Below, piece after piece: positions 35,677-45,615 of a DNA stretch of 64,000 bases. Position numbers and translations under genes: made by a program. Source of the DNA: Rhodospirillales bacterium (GTDB lineage Bacteria > Pseudomonadota > Alphaproteobacteria > Rhodospirillales > Defluviicoccaceae); contig JADJRE010000021.1 of assembly GCA_016712375.1 (NCBI GenBank), positions 1 to 64,000 of the forward strand. The letters run 5' to 3'. The notes beneath the pieces are model-generated. The model was not told where the DNA came from. It saw only the letters and a program-made list of their open reading frames with translations, and made no database searches. Positions within the stretch are counted from its first letter, which is position 1. Every line of letters starts with the position of its first letter.

Positions 35677-36873
35677 TCAGTTCATCCAGTCGACGACCGT
35701 CACGTTGAGCGGCAACTGACCGGCATGCGCCGTTGGCGGCGAGACCGGCCTGATGGTTGCCGGAGTACCGTCATCTTCGGCCTTCTGGAAGTCGGGGGAG
35801 CCTTCCGGGTCGAAGCCGGTGATGCGAAACTGCTCGAACACGTAAGGCAGACCGTTAGCCGCCAACGAGGCCGGGCGATCCATCGCCTGAAAATGCAGAT
35901 GCGGCGCCGTTGTGTTCCCTGAATTGCCGACCTGGCCCAGAACCTGGCCCTTACGTACGTGCTGCTGCAACTCCACGGTGATCGAGTTGGGCGCGGCATG
36001 CGCGTAGAGCACATACACGCCCTTCCCCAGGTCCAGGATCACGTGGTTGCCGTCCGCCTGATCCTGCGGCAGGTTTGGCGGCAGCTGCCCCGGCGGCTGG
36101 TCGGGAAGATCCTTGACCACCGCCACCACAACTCCATCCGCGACGGCAAGCAGGTCCTTGCCGTAGATATGGAAGTCCTGCGGGACAGGAGCCCGTCCGG
36201 GTTGCCGAATCCACAGGCGGTTCTGGTCGTCCAGCAACTCCCAGTCGATGGCGAAGCGTTGCGAGTTCCACCACCCACCGTCGACGGGCAGATAGGATTG
36301 CACATGCCGCGCCGCATCGCAGCAGCCGTCGCCGGCGATGTAACCACTGCCGCGGAGAGGCGGTCCCAGAACCACGGGCGCTGCCTTCACCACCAAGGTC
36401 TGTCCGCCCATCATCGTTTGGCCGCCGGGAGACTGCGCCGACTCGGCGACAACGACATGCGACAGGCGATCCGGAACAGGCACGCCCGCCGGAATCGCCG
36501 CGTGAACGAAGAACACGCCCCATTTACCGGGGGGTATCGTCGTTTGCCCGAGCGGGACGTCGAGAATCCGCAAACGCTCCCGTATCGAGCTCCCGGTAAA
36601 GCCGACGTAGCCCCGCTGGGAATCCGGATCGAAGGCGACGACCCGGGTCAAAGAGAAGCCGGCGGCGGTCGTGTTGGTTAGCAACAGTTCGTAGACAAGG
36701 TGCGTCTCACCGTCCGAGCCTGTGACCGCTTGCGGCGGGTAAGGAACCGCTAGCGACAGCGGGTGATCCTGGGCAGACGTCGGTCCAGCCTCGCAAACGA
36801 CGAGCACGATTGACAGGAAAGCCGCCGCGGCAGTCCTCCACCCGCGAAATACTCGCAGCGCATGTCCGATCAT
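35677..36873 (-). CDS. M23-family metallopeptidase (secreted)
   Basis: 398-residue secreted protein with a signal peptide (AAAAFLSIVLVVCEAGPTSA). The N-terminal half is a beta-rich domain of unknown type. The C-terminal LytM/M23 domain shows RFAIDWELLDD, GNHVILDLGKGVYVLYAHA and GNSGNTTAPHLHFQAMD (the H-x-H zinc ligands). Such enzymes cut peptidoglycan cross-links or act as scaffolds. A residual C-terminal tail ends at 35677. It lies on the opposite strand from ptsI and is probably unrelated functionally. Confidence 0.85.
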   Translation of the reverse strand: MIGHALRVFRGWRTAAAAFLSIVLVVCEAGPTSAQDHPLSLAVPYPPQAVTGSDGETHLVYELLLTNTTAAGFSLTRVVAFDPDSQRGYVGFTGSSIRERLRILDVPLGQTTIPPGKWGVFFVHAAIPAGVPVPDRLSHVVVAESAQSPGGQTMMGGQTLVVKAAPVVLGPPLRGSGYIAGDGCCDAARHVQSYLPVDGGWWNSQRFAIDWELLDDQNRLWIRQPGRAPVPQDFHIYGKDLLAVADGVVVAVVKDLPDQPPGQLPPNLPQDQADGNHVILDLGKGVYVLYAHAAPNSITVELQQHVRKGQVLGQVGNSGNTTAPHLHFQAMDRPASLAANGLPYVFEQFRITGFDPEGSPDFQKAEDDGTPATIRPVSPPTAHAGQLPLNVTVVDWMN

Positions 36874-36967
36874 TCTCCGAGCCGTACGTTATTCCGCTAC
36901 GACCAGACTATTGTTTCCAAACAACCCCGTCGATCGAGAAGAAAATCATGCGCATCAGCGTCGATCT

Positions 36968-39245
36968 TCAAGATTGTGCCGCACCCAGTTGCCGGGTCGC
37001 CGCGACGAGTTTTTCGGCGAGCTGGCGCGCCATGAAAGCATGCAGCAGCGCGGCGGCGCCCGGGTTCTCGCGACGCATCGCCGCCAGCGCTTCCGCCGAC
37101 AGCCGGACCGCCACGGTATCCTCGACGGCGACGACCGTGGCGGAGCGGGGCAGGCGAAGGTAGACGGCGATTTCGCCGACGACGGTCCCCGCTCCCATCG
37201 TCCTCAGCCGCACGGTGCGGCCCCCGGGGAGAATTAGCTGCACCGTGACCGCGCCGCTTTCGACGTAGAAGATGTCGTCCGACTTGTCACCCTGGCTGAT
37301 CAACGGCTCGCCGGCACCGTACGACCGGCGATCGAGCCAGTGCATCAAGAGCCCGATCTCGTTTGGATCGCCGCCGGCTTCCGCCAGCTGGCGCTCGAAC
37401 GTTTCGCCCTCGCCACCACCGGCCACCGCCGCCGCCAGCAACTGGTTCTCGGCGTACTCCAAAGCATGATCGAGATCCGGGAAGATGCGGATGCACGAGC
37501 CGCCATCAGCGGCAGGCGCCAGCCGTTCGAAGGCCGGACGCAGATGCGAGGACAGGCCGCTCGCGATAAGCGTCAGGTCATATGTCTGGGCATATTGGGT
37601 GAGCCTGTCGAGGCTGAGCGATACCGAGGAATCGATCCCGGTCACTCTCCGGAAATCAAGCAGGATAAAGCGCGGCAGCCGCTCGCCGCTCAGCCGCGCC
37701 CGGATTCGATTGAGCAACAGGTTGCTGGTCCCGAAGAAGATGTAACCCCTGCAGCTCCAGGATCATCACCCGGTTGCCGAGCTCGTCGAGCATCAGCCGG
37801 GCGCGTGCGGAGCGAACGACGTTACTGTGATGCTCGACCGCCGAGCTCTCGTGACGAACGACATCCACCTGACTGTAGTTGATGACGAACAGCACCAGAC
37901 CAGCGCCGACGCCGACAGCCAGGCCCTCCAGCAAGCCGACAAAGGCAACCACGACGAACACCAGCATGCCGACGGCGTATTCCGGCCAGGAACGCCGCAG
38001 GTGAACGTTGAGCAGGGCGGAAATCAGCACGTCGAGGCCGACGTAGAACAACAGCCCGCCGATCAGCAGCTTCGGCAGCGAGGCGATGGCGTCGCCGCCA
38101 AAGCAGAGGATGATGAGGATAACGGCGGCGACAATCAGGCCGGTGGCGCGCGTCGGTCGGCCGATGCGGATCGACAGCAATGAAGTGCTGAGGGAATGGT
38201 ACCCCGCCATACCACCGGCGAGCGAGCCGAGGGCGTTGCCGATGCCAAGCGCCCGCAGTTCGCGGTTGAGGTCGACGTCCGAGCGGGCGGCGATCTCGAT
38301 GACGCTCGCCTGCATCAGCACGCCCATCAAGGAAACGGTGATCAGCGTCAGCATCTGCGGCCAGTGGTTGAGCAGAACTCTCCAATCAACCTCTCTGGCC
38401 ATCGCGATGCGGTGCGTCGGCAGCCACTCGCCCAACGGCGGCACCGGCGCCAGCATCCATCCGTCAGCAGCAAGCTCACTCTGTGAAAAGCCGGTGGCTA
38501 AGACCACCGCCCAGAAGCAGCCGACGATGCCGAGCGCCGTCAGCGGCACGTTCAAGGCCCATGGCCGCCGCTGCTGCAATATCCAAAGTCCGCCGCCCGC
38601 CAGCAGCGCCGGCAACCAGTGCAGCAGCATTGCAGGTTCGATCAGTGCGGCGGCGTGGGCTGGCGAAAGCGAGAGCCCGGTGACGACGCGAACCGCGCCG
38701 CCGATCAGCAGCCATCCCATGCCGCCGATGAAGCCGACAACCACCGGATAGGGAACGAAGCGGATCATATTGCCCAGCCGCAGCCGGCCGAGCAGAAAGA
38801 AGATCGCACCGACCGCGAGCGACGCTATGGCGATGGTCGTCACCACCGTCGGCAGCAGCCGGCCCTGGTTCCCAGACGCCTGCAATTCCGCCGCCATCGC
38901 CGTGGCGACGACGGCAAGCACGATCGCCGGTTCGGATTGGCCGACGCCGACGGTACCGGGCATTGATCCGCCGATAACCAGCGCCAGCGTCAGGATCACG
39001 GCGCTGATCAGTCCGAGGCCGACGCCGATGCCGCTGTATTCCTGCAACGGTCCGGAGAACACCAGGGACGGATAGGAAACCACGGGCACCAGGATCGCCA
39101 TGCTGACCACCAGGCCGCTGCCGAGCACCGGCAGCGCCGAGGAGCGGTCGACGCCGAGAAACTTTGCAAGCCGGGTACCGCCGCCACCCCGGTGCGTAGC
39201 GTCGGCTCGCAGCGTGGTTGACGCTTCCTCGATCGGAGCCGTCAT
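36968..39245 (-). CDS. SulP transporter with STAS and cyclic nucleotide-binding domains (frameshift near 37750)
   Basis: Fusion of about 758 residues: a SulP anion transporter with roughly ten to twelve membrane helices (including VLAVVATAMAAEL, PYPVVVGFIGGMGWLLIGGA, RATGLIVAAVILIILCFGGD), a STAS domain (VMILELQGYIFFGTSNLLLN, RFILLDFRRVTGIDSSVSLS) and a C-terminal cNMP-binding domain with SYGAGEPLISQGDKSDDIFY, GAGTVVGEIAVYLRLPRSAT. The STAS part is split by one extra G in the GGGG run near 37750. ATG 39245 overlaps the previous gene by 4 bases. It probably takes up sulfate, bicarbonate or another anion under cyclic nucleotide or STAS control. Substrate is not determinable. Confidence 0.85.
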
Positions 39246-40275
39246 GACGCCGCTGGAATGCCCTGGGTCGTCGAATACTCGAAGTGCAGCGCCTCGCCCG
39301 GATGCACCAGCGGGAAGATCGCGTGCGCCGCCGCCGCCGCCTCGGCGAAGCCCGACAGGATCAGCTTCAGCTTGCCGGGATAGGTCACGATATCGCCGAT
39401 AGCGAACAGCCCGGGCTGGCCGGCGGCACCGGTAGCGGGATCGACAGCGACATGGTTCCGATCCAGGTTCAGTCCCCACTTCGCGATCGGTCCCAGATTC
39501 TGGGACAGCCCGAAGAACGGCAGCAGCACGTCCGCCTCCAGGCGGCGCTCGCCGCCGTCGAGGTCGCTGGCGATCACCGCCGTCAGCCGGCCCGCGTCAT
39601 CCCCTTCCAACCCGTGCAGCTGGTAGGGTATGATCATTTCAACGGCGCCGCACAGCGCCAGCGACTGCAGCCGCGCGACGTTCTCCGGCGCGGCGCGAAA
39701 CTTGCTGCGGCGATGGATGACCGCGACATGCGCCGCCACCTCGGCCAGCGAAAGCGCCCAGTCCACGGCGAATCGCCGCCGCCGGCAATCACCACCCGAC
39801 GTCCCCTAAAGTCGTCGCGCCGAGCGACCAGGTGGTGCACGCCGCGCCCGGGCCCCTGCCCCTCGAAGCGCTCGATGCCGGGCAGCGGCGGACGATTCGG
39901 CCCGAAGGCACCAACCCCGGCGGCGACGATCACCGCTTTCGCAACCACCGCGTCCCCGCCATCGCATTGCACCCGCCAATCGCCGCCCGTTTCCGCCGAC
40001 AGCAGGGTAACTTGCCGGCCGAGGTGGAAAACGGGCTTGAACGGCTCCGCCTGTTCCAGGAGTCTCTCGACCAGATCAGCGGCGAGGATGCGTGGATGAC
40101 CGGGAATGTCGTAGATCGGCTTCTCCGGATACAGCGCGCTGCACTGCCCACCGGCGACGTCGAGCGCGTCGAACACATGACAGCCCATGCGCAGCATGCC
40201 ACATTCGAAAATCGCGAACAGGCCGACCGGGCCGGCGCCGATGATCGCTACGTCAGCGCGCAGGGGATCGGGTAT
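39242..40275 (-). CDS. Ferredoxin-NADP+ reductase, thioredoxin-reductase type (frameshift near 39775)
   Basis: About 345-residue flavoprotein of the TrxR-like FNR type. FAD motif IIGAGPVGLFAIFECGMLRM, then VAGGQCSALYPEKPIYDIPG without the TrxR CxxC pair, NADP motif VVIAGGGDSAVDWAL, and C-terminal FAIGDIVTYPGKLKLILSGF. The NADP motif is split near 39775 by a missing base (GATTCGCCGTGG should read TCG GCC GTG). The start ATG 40275 is favoured over 40290. The product likely supplies reduced ferredoxin. It overlaps the SulP gene by 4 bases, suggesting co-translation. Confidence 0.9.
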
Positions 40276-40386
40276 CATCGTGACTCGCAATCAATGGTGG
40301 TATCGTTGATGGTGGCACCCGGCGGTTACCCGCCACGACGGACAGAATGGTCCGGCCGTCCCGCGGGTTCAAGCACCGATCGGCTG

Positions 40387-40857
40387 ATGTCTGATCGCCT
40401 GCTAGCCGACGAGGCGGAGACTGGCGTCTTCGCGGCGAAGCTGGCAGCGATTGTGCGTCCGGGCGACATCATTGCTTTGCGGGGTGATCTCGGTGCCGGC
40501 AAGACGGCGTTGGCGCGCGCCCTCGTCCGCGCCCGCGGGCGCCCCGACGAAGAGGTGCCCAGCCCGACGTTCACGCTGCTGCAGATCTACGAGCCGGCCG
40601 ATCCCGCCGCCCCGGCGGTCTGGCACTTTGATCTCTTCCGCCTCGCCTCCGCCGACGATGCGCTGGAACTGGGCATCGAGGACGCGTTCACCGAAGCGGT
40701 GACGCTGATCGAGTGGCCGGATCGGCTGGGACCGCTGCTGCCGGAACGCCGGCTGGAGGTGACGTTGCAGCCGGGGCCTGACCCGGACAGCCGCTGGCTG
40801 AGCCTCGCGGGCGACGATGCGTGGCGGGCACGCCTGAGCGAGGCCGGGCTTGTCTGA
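40387..40857 (+). CDS. tsaE: tRNA threonylcarbamoyladenosine biosynthesis protein TsaE
   Basis: 156-residue ATPase of the t6A complex (with TsaB/TsaD). Walker A GDLGAGKTALARALV, then VPSPTFTLLQIYEP and WHFDLFRLASADDALELG, LIEWPDRLG. ATG 40387 matches family length. The stop overlaps amgK's TTG start by 8 bases. Longer upstream frames are not conserved. It heads the tsaE-amgK-murU-addB-addA-trxA run that is widely conserved in Rhodospirillales. Confidence 0.93.
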   Translation: MSDRLLADEAETGVFAAKLAAIVRPGDIIALRGDLGAGKTALARALVRARGRPDEEVPSPTFTLLQIYEPADPAAPAVWHFDLFRLASADDALELGIEDAFTEAVTLIEWPDRLGPLLPERRLEVTLQPGPDPDSRWLSLAGDDAWRARLSEAGLV

Positions 40858-41869
40858 GCGCGGCGAGACGATCACCCGCTTCCTCGATGCCGCCGGCTGG
40901 ACCGGGGCGGAAGTCCGGCCGCTTGCCTTCGACGCCTCGTTCCGCCGCTACCACCGGGTGCGCTGCGACAGCTCGGGCGCGGTGCTAATGGACGCCCCGC
41001 CGGAGCGCGAAGACCTCCGCCCGTTCGTGCGCGTCGCCCGCCATCTCAGGCAGCTCGACCTGAGCGCCCCCGCCATTCTCGCCGCCGATGAGAGCAATGG
41101 CCTGCTGCTGCTGGAAGACCTGGGCGACGACACCTTCGCCCGGCTGCTGGCGAGGGGCGCCGACGAGGCCGCGCTCTACCGTCTTGCCGTCGATGTCCTG
41201 GTCCATCTGCACCGGCTGCCGGCGCAGGTGGCGCTGCCCGCAGGCCTGCCGGCGTACGACGCGCGCCGGCTGCTCGATGAGGCGCTGCTGCTGCCGGACT
41301 GGTTTCTGCCGGCGGTCACCGGCTGGCCGGTCGAGGACGGGGTGCGCGAGGCTTACCTGCAGGCGTGGGGTGAAGCGCTCGCGGACACGCTGGCGCAACC
41401 GGCGACCCTGGTCTTGCGCGACTTTCACGTCGACAACCTGATGCGGCTGGCGGAGCGCCCGGGACTGAAGGCCTGCGGCCTGCTCGACTTCCAGGACGCG
41501 GTCGCCGGCCCCGCCGCCTACGACCTGATGTCGCTGCTGGAGGACGCGCGCCGCGACGTTGCACCCGCAGTGCGCGAGGAGATGCTCGCCCGCTATCGGG
41601 CCGGGGTCCCGGTCGGCGACCCGGACGTCTTCGCGCGCAGCTTCGCGGTGCTGGCGGCGCAGCGGCACGCCAAGGTGATCGGCATTTTCACCCGGCTCGA
41701 CCGGCGCGACGGCAAACCCGCCTACCTCACCCATATCCCGCGCGTGTGGCGCATGCTGGATGCGGCGCTTTGCGACCCCGCGCTCGCCCCGGTTACCCGC
41801 TGGTTCGAGCGGCACGTGCCGACGGAGCTGCGCCGCGCGCCAGCGCCGGCGCCGATGGCCGTCGTTTGA
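40850..41869 (+). CDS. amgK: N-acetylmuramate/N-acetylglucosamine kinase AmgK
   Basis: 339-residue aminoglycoside phosphotransferase-fold kinase. It phosphorylates the anomeric position of MurNAc or GlcNAc for peptidoglycan recycling. Motifs: FDASFRRYHRVRC, LLLLEDLGDDTFARLL, Brenner motif VLRDFHVDNLMRL and LLDFQDAVAGPAAYDLMSLL. The start is TTG 40850, within the tsaE end. Its partner MurU follows. The pair bypasses de novo UDP-MurNAc synthesis. Confidence 0.9.
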   Translation: MSERGETITRFLDAAGWTGAEVRPLAFDASFRRYHRVRCDSSGAVLMDAPPEREDLRPFVRVARHLRQLDLSAPAILAADESNGLLLLEDLGDDTFARLLARGADEAALYRLAVDVLVHLHRLPAQVALPAGLPAYDARRLLDEALLLPDWFLPAVTGWPVEDGVREAYLQAWGEALADTLAQPATLVLRDFHVDNLMRLAERPGLKACGLLDFQDAVAGPAAYDLMSLLEDARRDVAPAVREEMLARYRAGVPVGDPDVFARSFAVLAAQRHAKVIGIFTRLDRRDGKPAYLTHIPRVWRMLDAALCDPALAPVTRWFERHVPTELRRAPAPAPMAVV

Positions 41870-42621
41870 GCCAAGTCCTGTCGGCGCAGAGAGCAGCCCA
41901 GGAAGGGCCACGCCGAGCGATGGTGCTGGCCGCCGGGCTCGGCGAGCGGATGCGTCCGATCACGCTGACCACGCCAAAGCCGCTGATCGTCCTCGCCGGG
42001 CGGACGATGCTGGATCGCGCCATCGACGCCCTGGCGGAGCAAGGCGTCGAGCAGGTGGTCGTCAACGCCCATCATCTGGCGGATGTCGTCGCACGGCACC
42101 TGGCCGGGCGCTCCCGCCCGCCGATCCGGCTCAGCATCGAGACCGAGCGGCTGGAGACCGGCGGCGGCGTCCGCAACGCGCTGCCGTTGCTGGGCGTCGC
42201 ACCGTTCTTTGTCATCAACGGCGACATCCTCTGGCGGGATGGGCCGCGACCGGCCCTGGCCGATCTCGCCGGCGCCTGGGACGGGGAGCGCATGGATGCG
42301 CTGCTGATGCTGCATCCGGTGTCTTCGGCGCTCGGCTACGCCGGTCCAGGCGACTTCCGCCGCGAAGGCGACGGCCGCCTCATCCGACGCGCCGCGGACG
42401 AGCGCGCGCCCTACCTGTTCGCCGGCTTGCAGATCCTGCATCCGCGCCTGTTCGCCGGCGCTCCCGACGGTGCGTTTTCGCTCAACCAACTCTACGACCG
42501 GGCCATTGCTCGCGGCCGCCTTTACGGGGTCGAGCATCGGGGCCGATGGTGTCACGTCGGCACGCCCGCCGACATCCCCATCGCCGAGGCGTTCCTTCGC
42601 AACGGGGCGGTTACCCCATGA
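41866..42621 (+). CDS. murU: N-acetylmuramate-1-phosphate uridylyltransferase MurU
   Basis: Sugar-1-phosphate nucleotidyltransferase with signature MVLAAGLGERMRPITLTTPK, catalytic ETGGGVRNAL and FFVINGDILW. It converts MurNAc-1-P to UDP-MurNAc. The conserved N-terminus begins near ATG 41920, but the frame opens with TTG 41866 overlapping the amgK stop (TTGA), giving 18 more residues; I use that start, although ATG 41920 is also possible. Product 251 or 233 residues. It completes the AmgK-MurU recycling route. Confidence 0.9.
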   Translation: MSQVLSAQRAAQEGPRRAMVLAAGLGERMRPITLTTPKPLIVLAGRTMLDRAIDALAEQGVEQVVVNAHHLADVVARHLAGRSRPPIRLSIETERLETGGGVRNALPLLGVAPFFVINGDILWRDGPRPALADLAGAWDGERMDALLMLHPVSSALGYAGPGDFRREGDGRLIRRAADERAPYLFAGLQILHPRLFAGAPDGAFSLNQLYDRAIARGRLYGVEHRGRWCHVGTPADIPIAEAFLRNGAVTP

Positions 42622-45615
42622 ACACCTTGGCCGTCTACACCATCCCGCCGGAGGTGCCATTCGTCGACGCGCTGGCCGCTGGATTGCGGTCGCGGCTGGG
42701 CGATGCGCCGGAAGCGCTGGCAAGCGCCCGCATTCTGCTGCCGACCCGCCGTGCCTGCCGGTCGCTGACGCTGGCCTTTGTCCGTCAGGCCGGTGGGAGG
42801 CCGCTGCTGCTGCCGCGGATGACGCCGCTGGGAGACATCGACGAGGACGACGTCTCGTTCGACGAGATGAATGCGCTGATGTCCGCCGCCGGCGCCGAGA
42901 TCCCGCCCGCCGTGCCGGCGCTGCGGCGCCAACTGCTGCTCGGGCGACATGTCGTCCGGGTCATGGGTTCGGCTCGGACGACGCCGGCGCAGGCAGCGCA
43001 GCTGGCATCCGAACTCGGCCGATTGTTCGACCAGATCCATACCGAGCGCCTAGACCTCTCGGGCCTCGATAAGTTGGTGCCGGACGAACTCGCCCGCCAT
43101 TGGCAGATCACCCTCGATTTCCTGCGTCCGATCGCCCGCGACTGGCAGGAGACACTGCGCGCCGAAGGCTGCATCGACCCGGCCGACCGCCGGCAGCGGC
43201 TGCTCAGCGCGCAGGCAGCCGCCTGGCGATCGGCACCGCCGGAAGGCCCGGTGATTGCCGCCGGCTCCACCGGCAGCATGCCGGCCACCGCCGACCTGCT
43301 GGCGGTAATCGCCCGTCTGCCGCGCGGCGCACCGGTGCTGCCCGGCCTCGATACCGAGAGTGACGAAGTCGCGTGGCGGGCGATCGACGTCGACGCCGAC
43401 GATGCCAGGTTCGCCCTCGCTCAGCCGCACCCTCAATTCGGCCTGGCGCAGCTGCTGCGCCGGCTGGGCATCGACCGCAGCGCCGTCCGCCTCTGGCCCG
43501 CGCCCGGTCTGGGCGGCGGCAGCGGCCGGGCCGAGCGTACCCGCACCCTGGCGCGCGCCCTGGCGCCGGCTTCCGACACCTCTGCGCTGCGCCGCGCTGC
43601 CGCGGGCGCAACTGGGTTCGAGCAGGTGACGCTGGTCGAAGCGGCCACTCCCGAGGAGGAGGCGCGCGCCGTTGCTCTGGTGATGCGGCGATGCCTGGAG
43701 GAGCCGGGTCGAACGGCCGCCCTGGTCACCCCCGACCGCACGCTGGCGCGCCGGGTTGGCGCCGAGCTGCTGCGCTGGGGCATCGCCGTCGACGATTCGG
43801 GCGGCCGGCCGCTGGCAGAAACGTCACCCGCCGCGTTCCTGCGCCTGATCGCCCGCATGGTGGCCGAGGCGTTTGCACCGGTGCCACTGCTGGCGGTGCT
43901 GAAGCACCCGCTGGCGGCGGGCGGCCTTGCGCCGCCGGCTTTCCGTGGCAACGTCCGGGCGCTGGAGGAACGCTTGTTGCGAGGGATTCGTCCCGCACCG
44001 GGCATCGATGGACTGCGCCGGGCGCTGGCGGCGAAAGGAGATGACCGGCGCGTCGCGGCGGTGCTCGATACACTCGAAGCGATCATGGCGCCACTCGTCC
44101 GGCTGTTTGAGCAGCCGGCTGTCAGTCTCGCGGAGATCTTGCGCACGCAAGGTTCGGCGGCGGAGATGCTGGCGCACAGCGATGCCGAGCGGGGACAGCG
44201 CGACTGTGGGCGGGCGACGACGGCGAGGCATTGGCCAGCTTCGTCGCCGAGCTGACCGAGGCGGCGCGCCACGATCCGCCGATCGCACCGGCGGAGTGGC
44301 CCGACCTGCTGGATGTGCTGCTGACCGGCCGTGCGGTGCGGCCGCGCTGGGGCCGACACCCCCGGCTCGCCATCTGGGGACCGCTCGAAGCCCGGCTGCA
44401 ATGCGCCGACGTGATGATCCTGGGCGGGCTGAACGAAGAGAGCTGGCCGCCGACCACGTCGGCCGGGCCATGGATGAGCCGGCCGATGTTGCAAGCCTTC
44501 GGCCTGCCGTTGCCGGAGCGGCGGATTGGCCTGTCGGCGCACGACTTCTGTCAGGCATTCGCCGCGCCGGAGGTCTGGCTGAGCCGGGCGGGACGCAAGG
44601 AAGGCGCGCCAACGCAGCCGTGCCGCTGGCTGCTGCGGCTGAAGGCGGCGCTGCATGGAACCGACTGGCTTCTGGCCAGCACGAGCCGCGCCGCGCCGAT
44701 CCTGCACTGGCTTCGACACCTGGACGCGCCCGAGGTGATCGCACCGTCGCCGCCGCCGACGCCCACCCGCCGCTCGCGGCCCGCCCGCGCGAGCTGTCGG
44801 TGACCCAGATCGAGACCTGGATTCGCGATCCCTACTCGCTTTACGCCCGCCACGTCCTGCGCTTGCGGCCGCTCGATCCGCTCGATGCCGAGCCCGAGGC
44901 AGCGCAGTTCGGGACCTTCGTTCATCAGGCGATTGGCGCGTTCCTCACCAACGGAAACATCGGTTCGGCGGAAGACGCGTATGCGCGGCTGCTGGCGCAC
45001 GGCCGCACCGCCTTCGGCGAGCTGCTGCAACGGCCGGCGGTCGAAGCGTTCTGGTGGCCGCGATTTCAACGGATCGCCCGATGGTTCGTTGGCAACGAGA
45101 TCGAGCGCGGCTCCACGCTCACCGCCACCTGGGCGGAGATCGACGGCCGGACGGCGTTCGAGGCGCCCGGCGGCCGGTTCGTGCTGAAGGCCAAGGCCGA
45201 TCGCCTTGACCTGATGACCGACGGCTCGCTCGCGATCGTCGACTACAAGACCGGCAAGCCACCGTCCGATTCCGACGTGCAGGCCGGCGCGGCACCTCAG
45301 TTGCCGCTGGAGGCGGTGATCGCGCGGGCCGGCGGTTTCCCCGGCGTCGCCGCTGGCACGGCGGTGTCGAGCCTGGAATATTGGCGGCTGATCGGCGGCG
45401 ACGAGGGGGGTGTCTGCAAGCCGGCGGCGAAGGCGCCGGCGGAGGATCTGGCACGGCAGGCGGCGGATGCGCTGGCCATCCTGGTCGCCACCTTCGACGA
45501 TCCCAAGACGCCCTATTCAGCGCTGCCGCGCCCGCATCTGGTGCCGCGCTACAGTGATTATGCGCATCTCGCCCGGGTGAAGGAGTGGGCGATCGAGGAC
45601 GAGGCCGAGAGCTGA
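42618..45615 (+). CDS. addB: Double-strand break repair protein AddB (two frameshifts)
   Basis: AddB subunit of about 1,000 residues. ATG 42618 overlaps murU. The N-terminal helicase-like region contains ARILLPTRRACRSLTLAFV and RMTPLGDIDEDD; the middle has ADVMILGGLNEESWP; and the C-terminal nuclease ends SVTQIETWIRDPYSLYARHV, DLMTDGSLAIVDYKTGKPP with the Asp-Tyr-Lys catalytic motif. Frames change near 44190 (a GGGG run, after which GTARLWAGDDGEAL follows) and near 44755. Both look like single-base errors because domain order and length are normal. It works with AddA in RecBCD-like resection. Confidence 0.9.
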
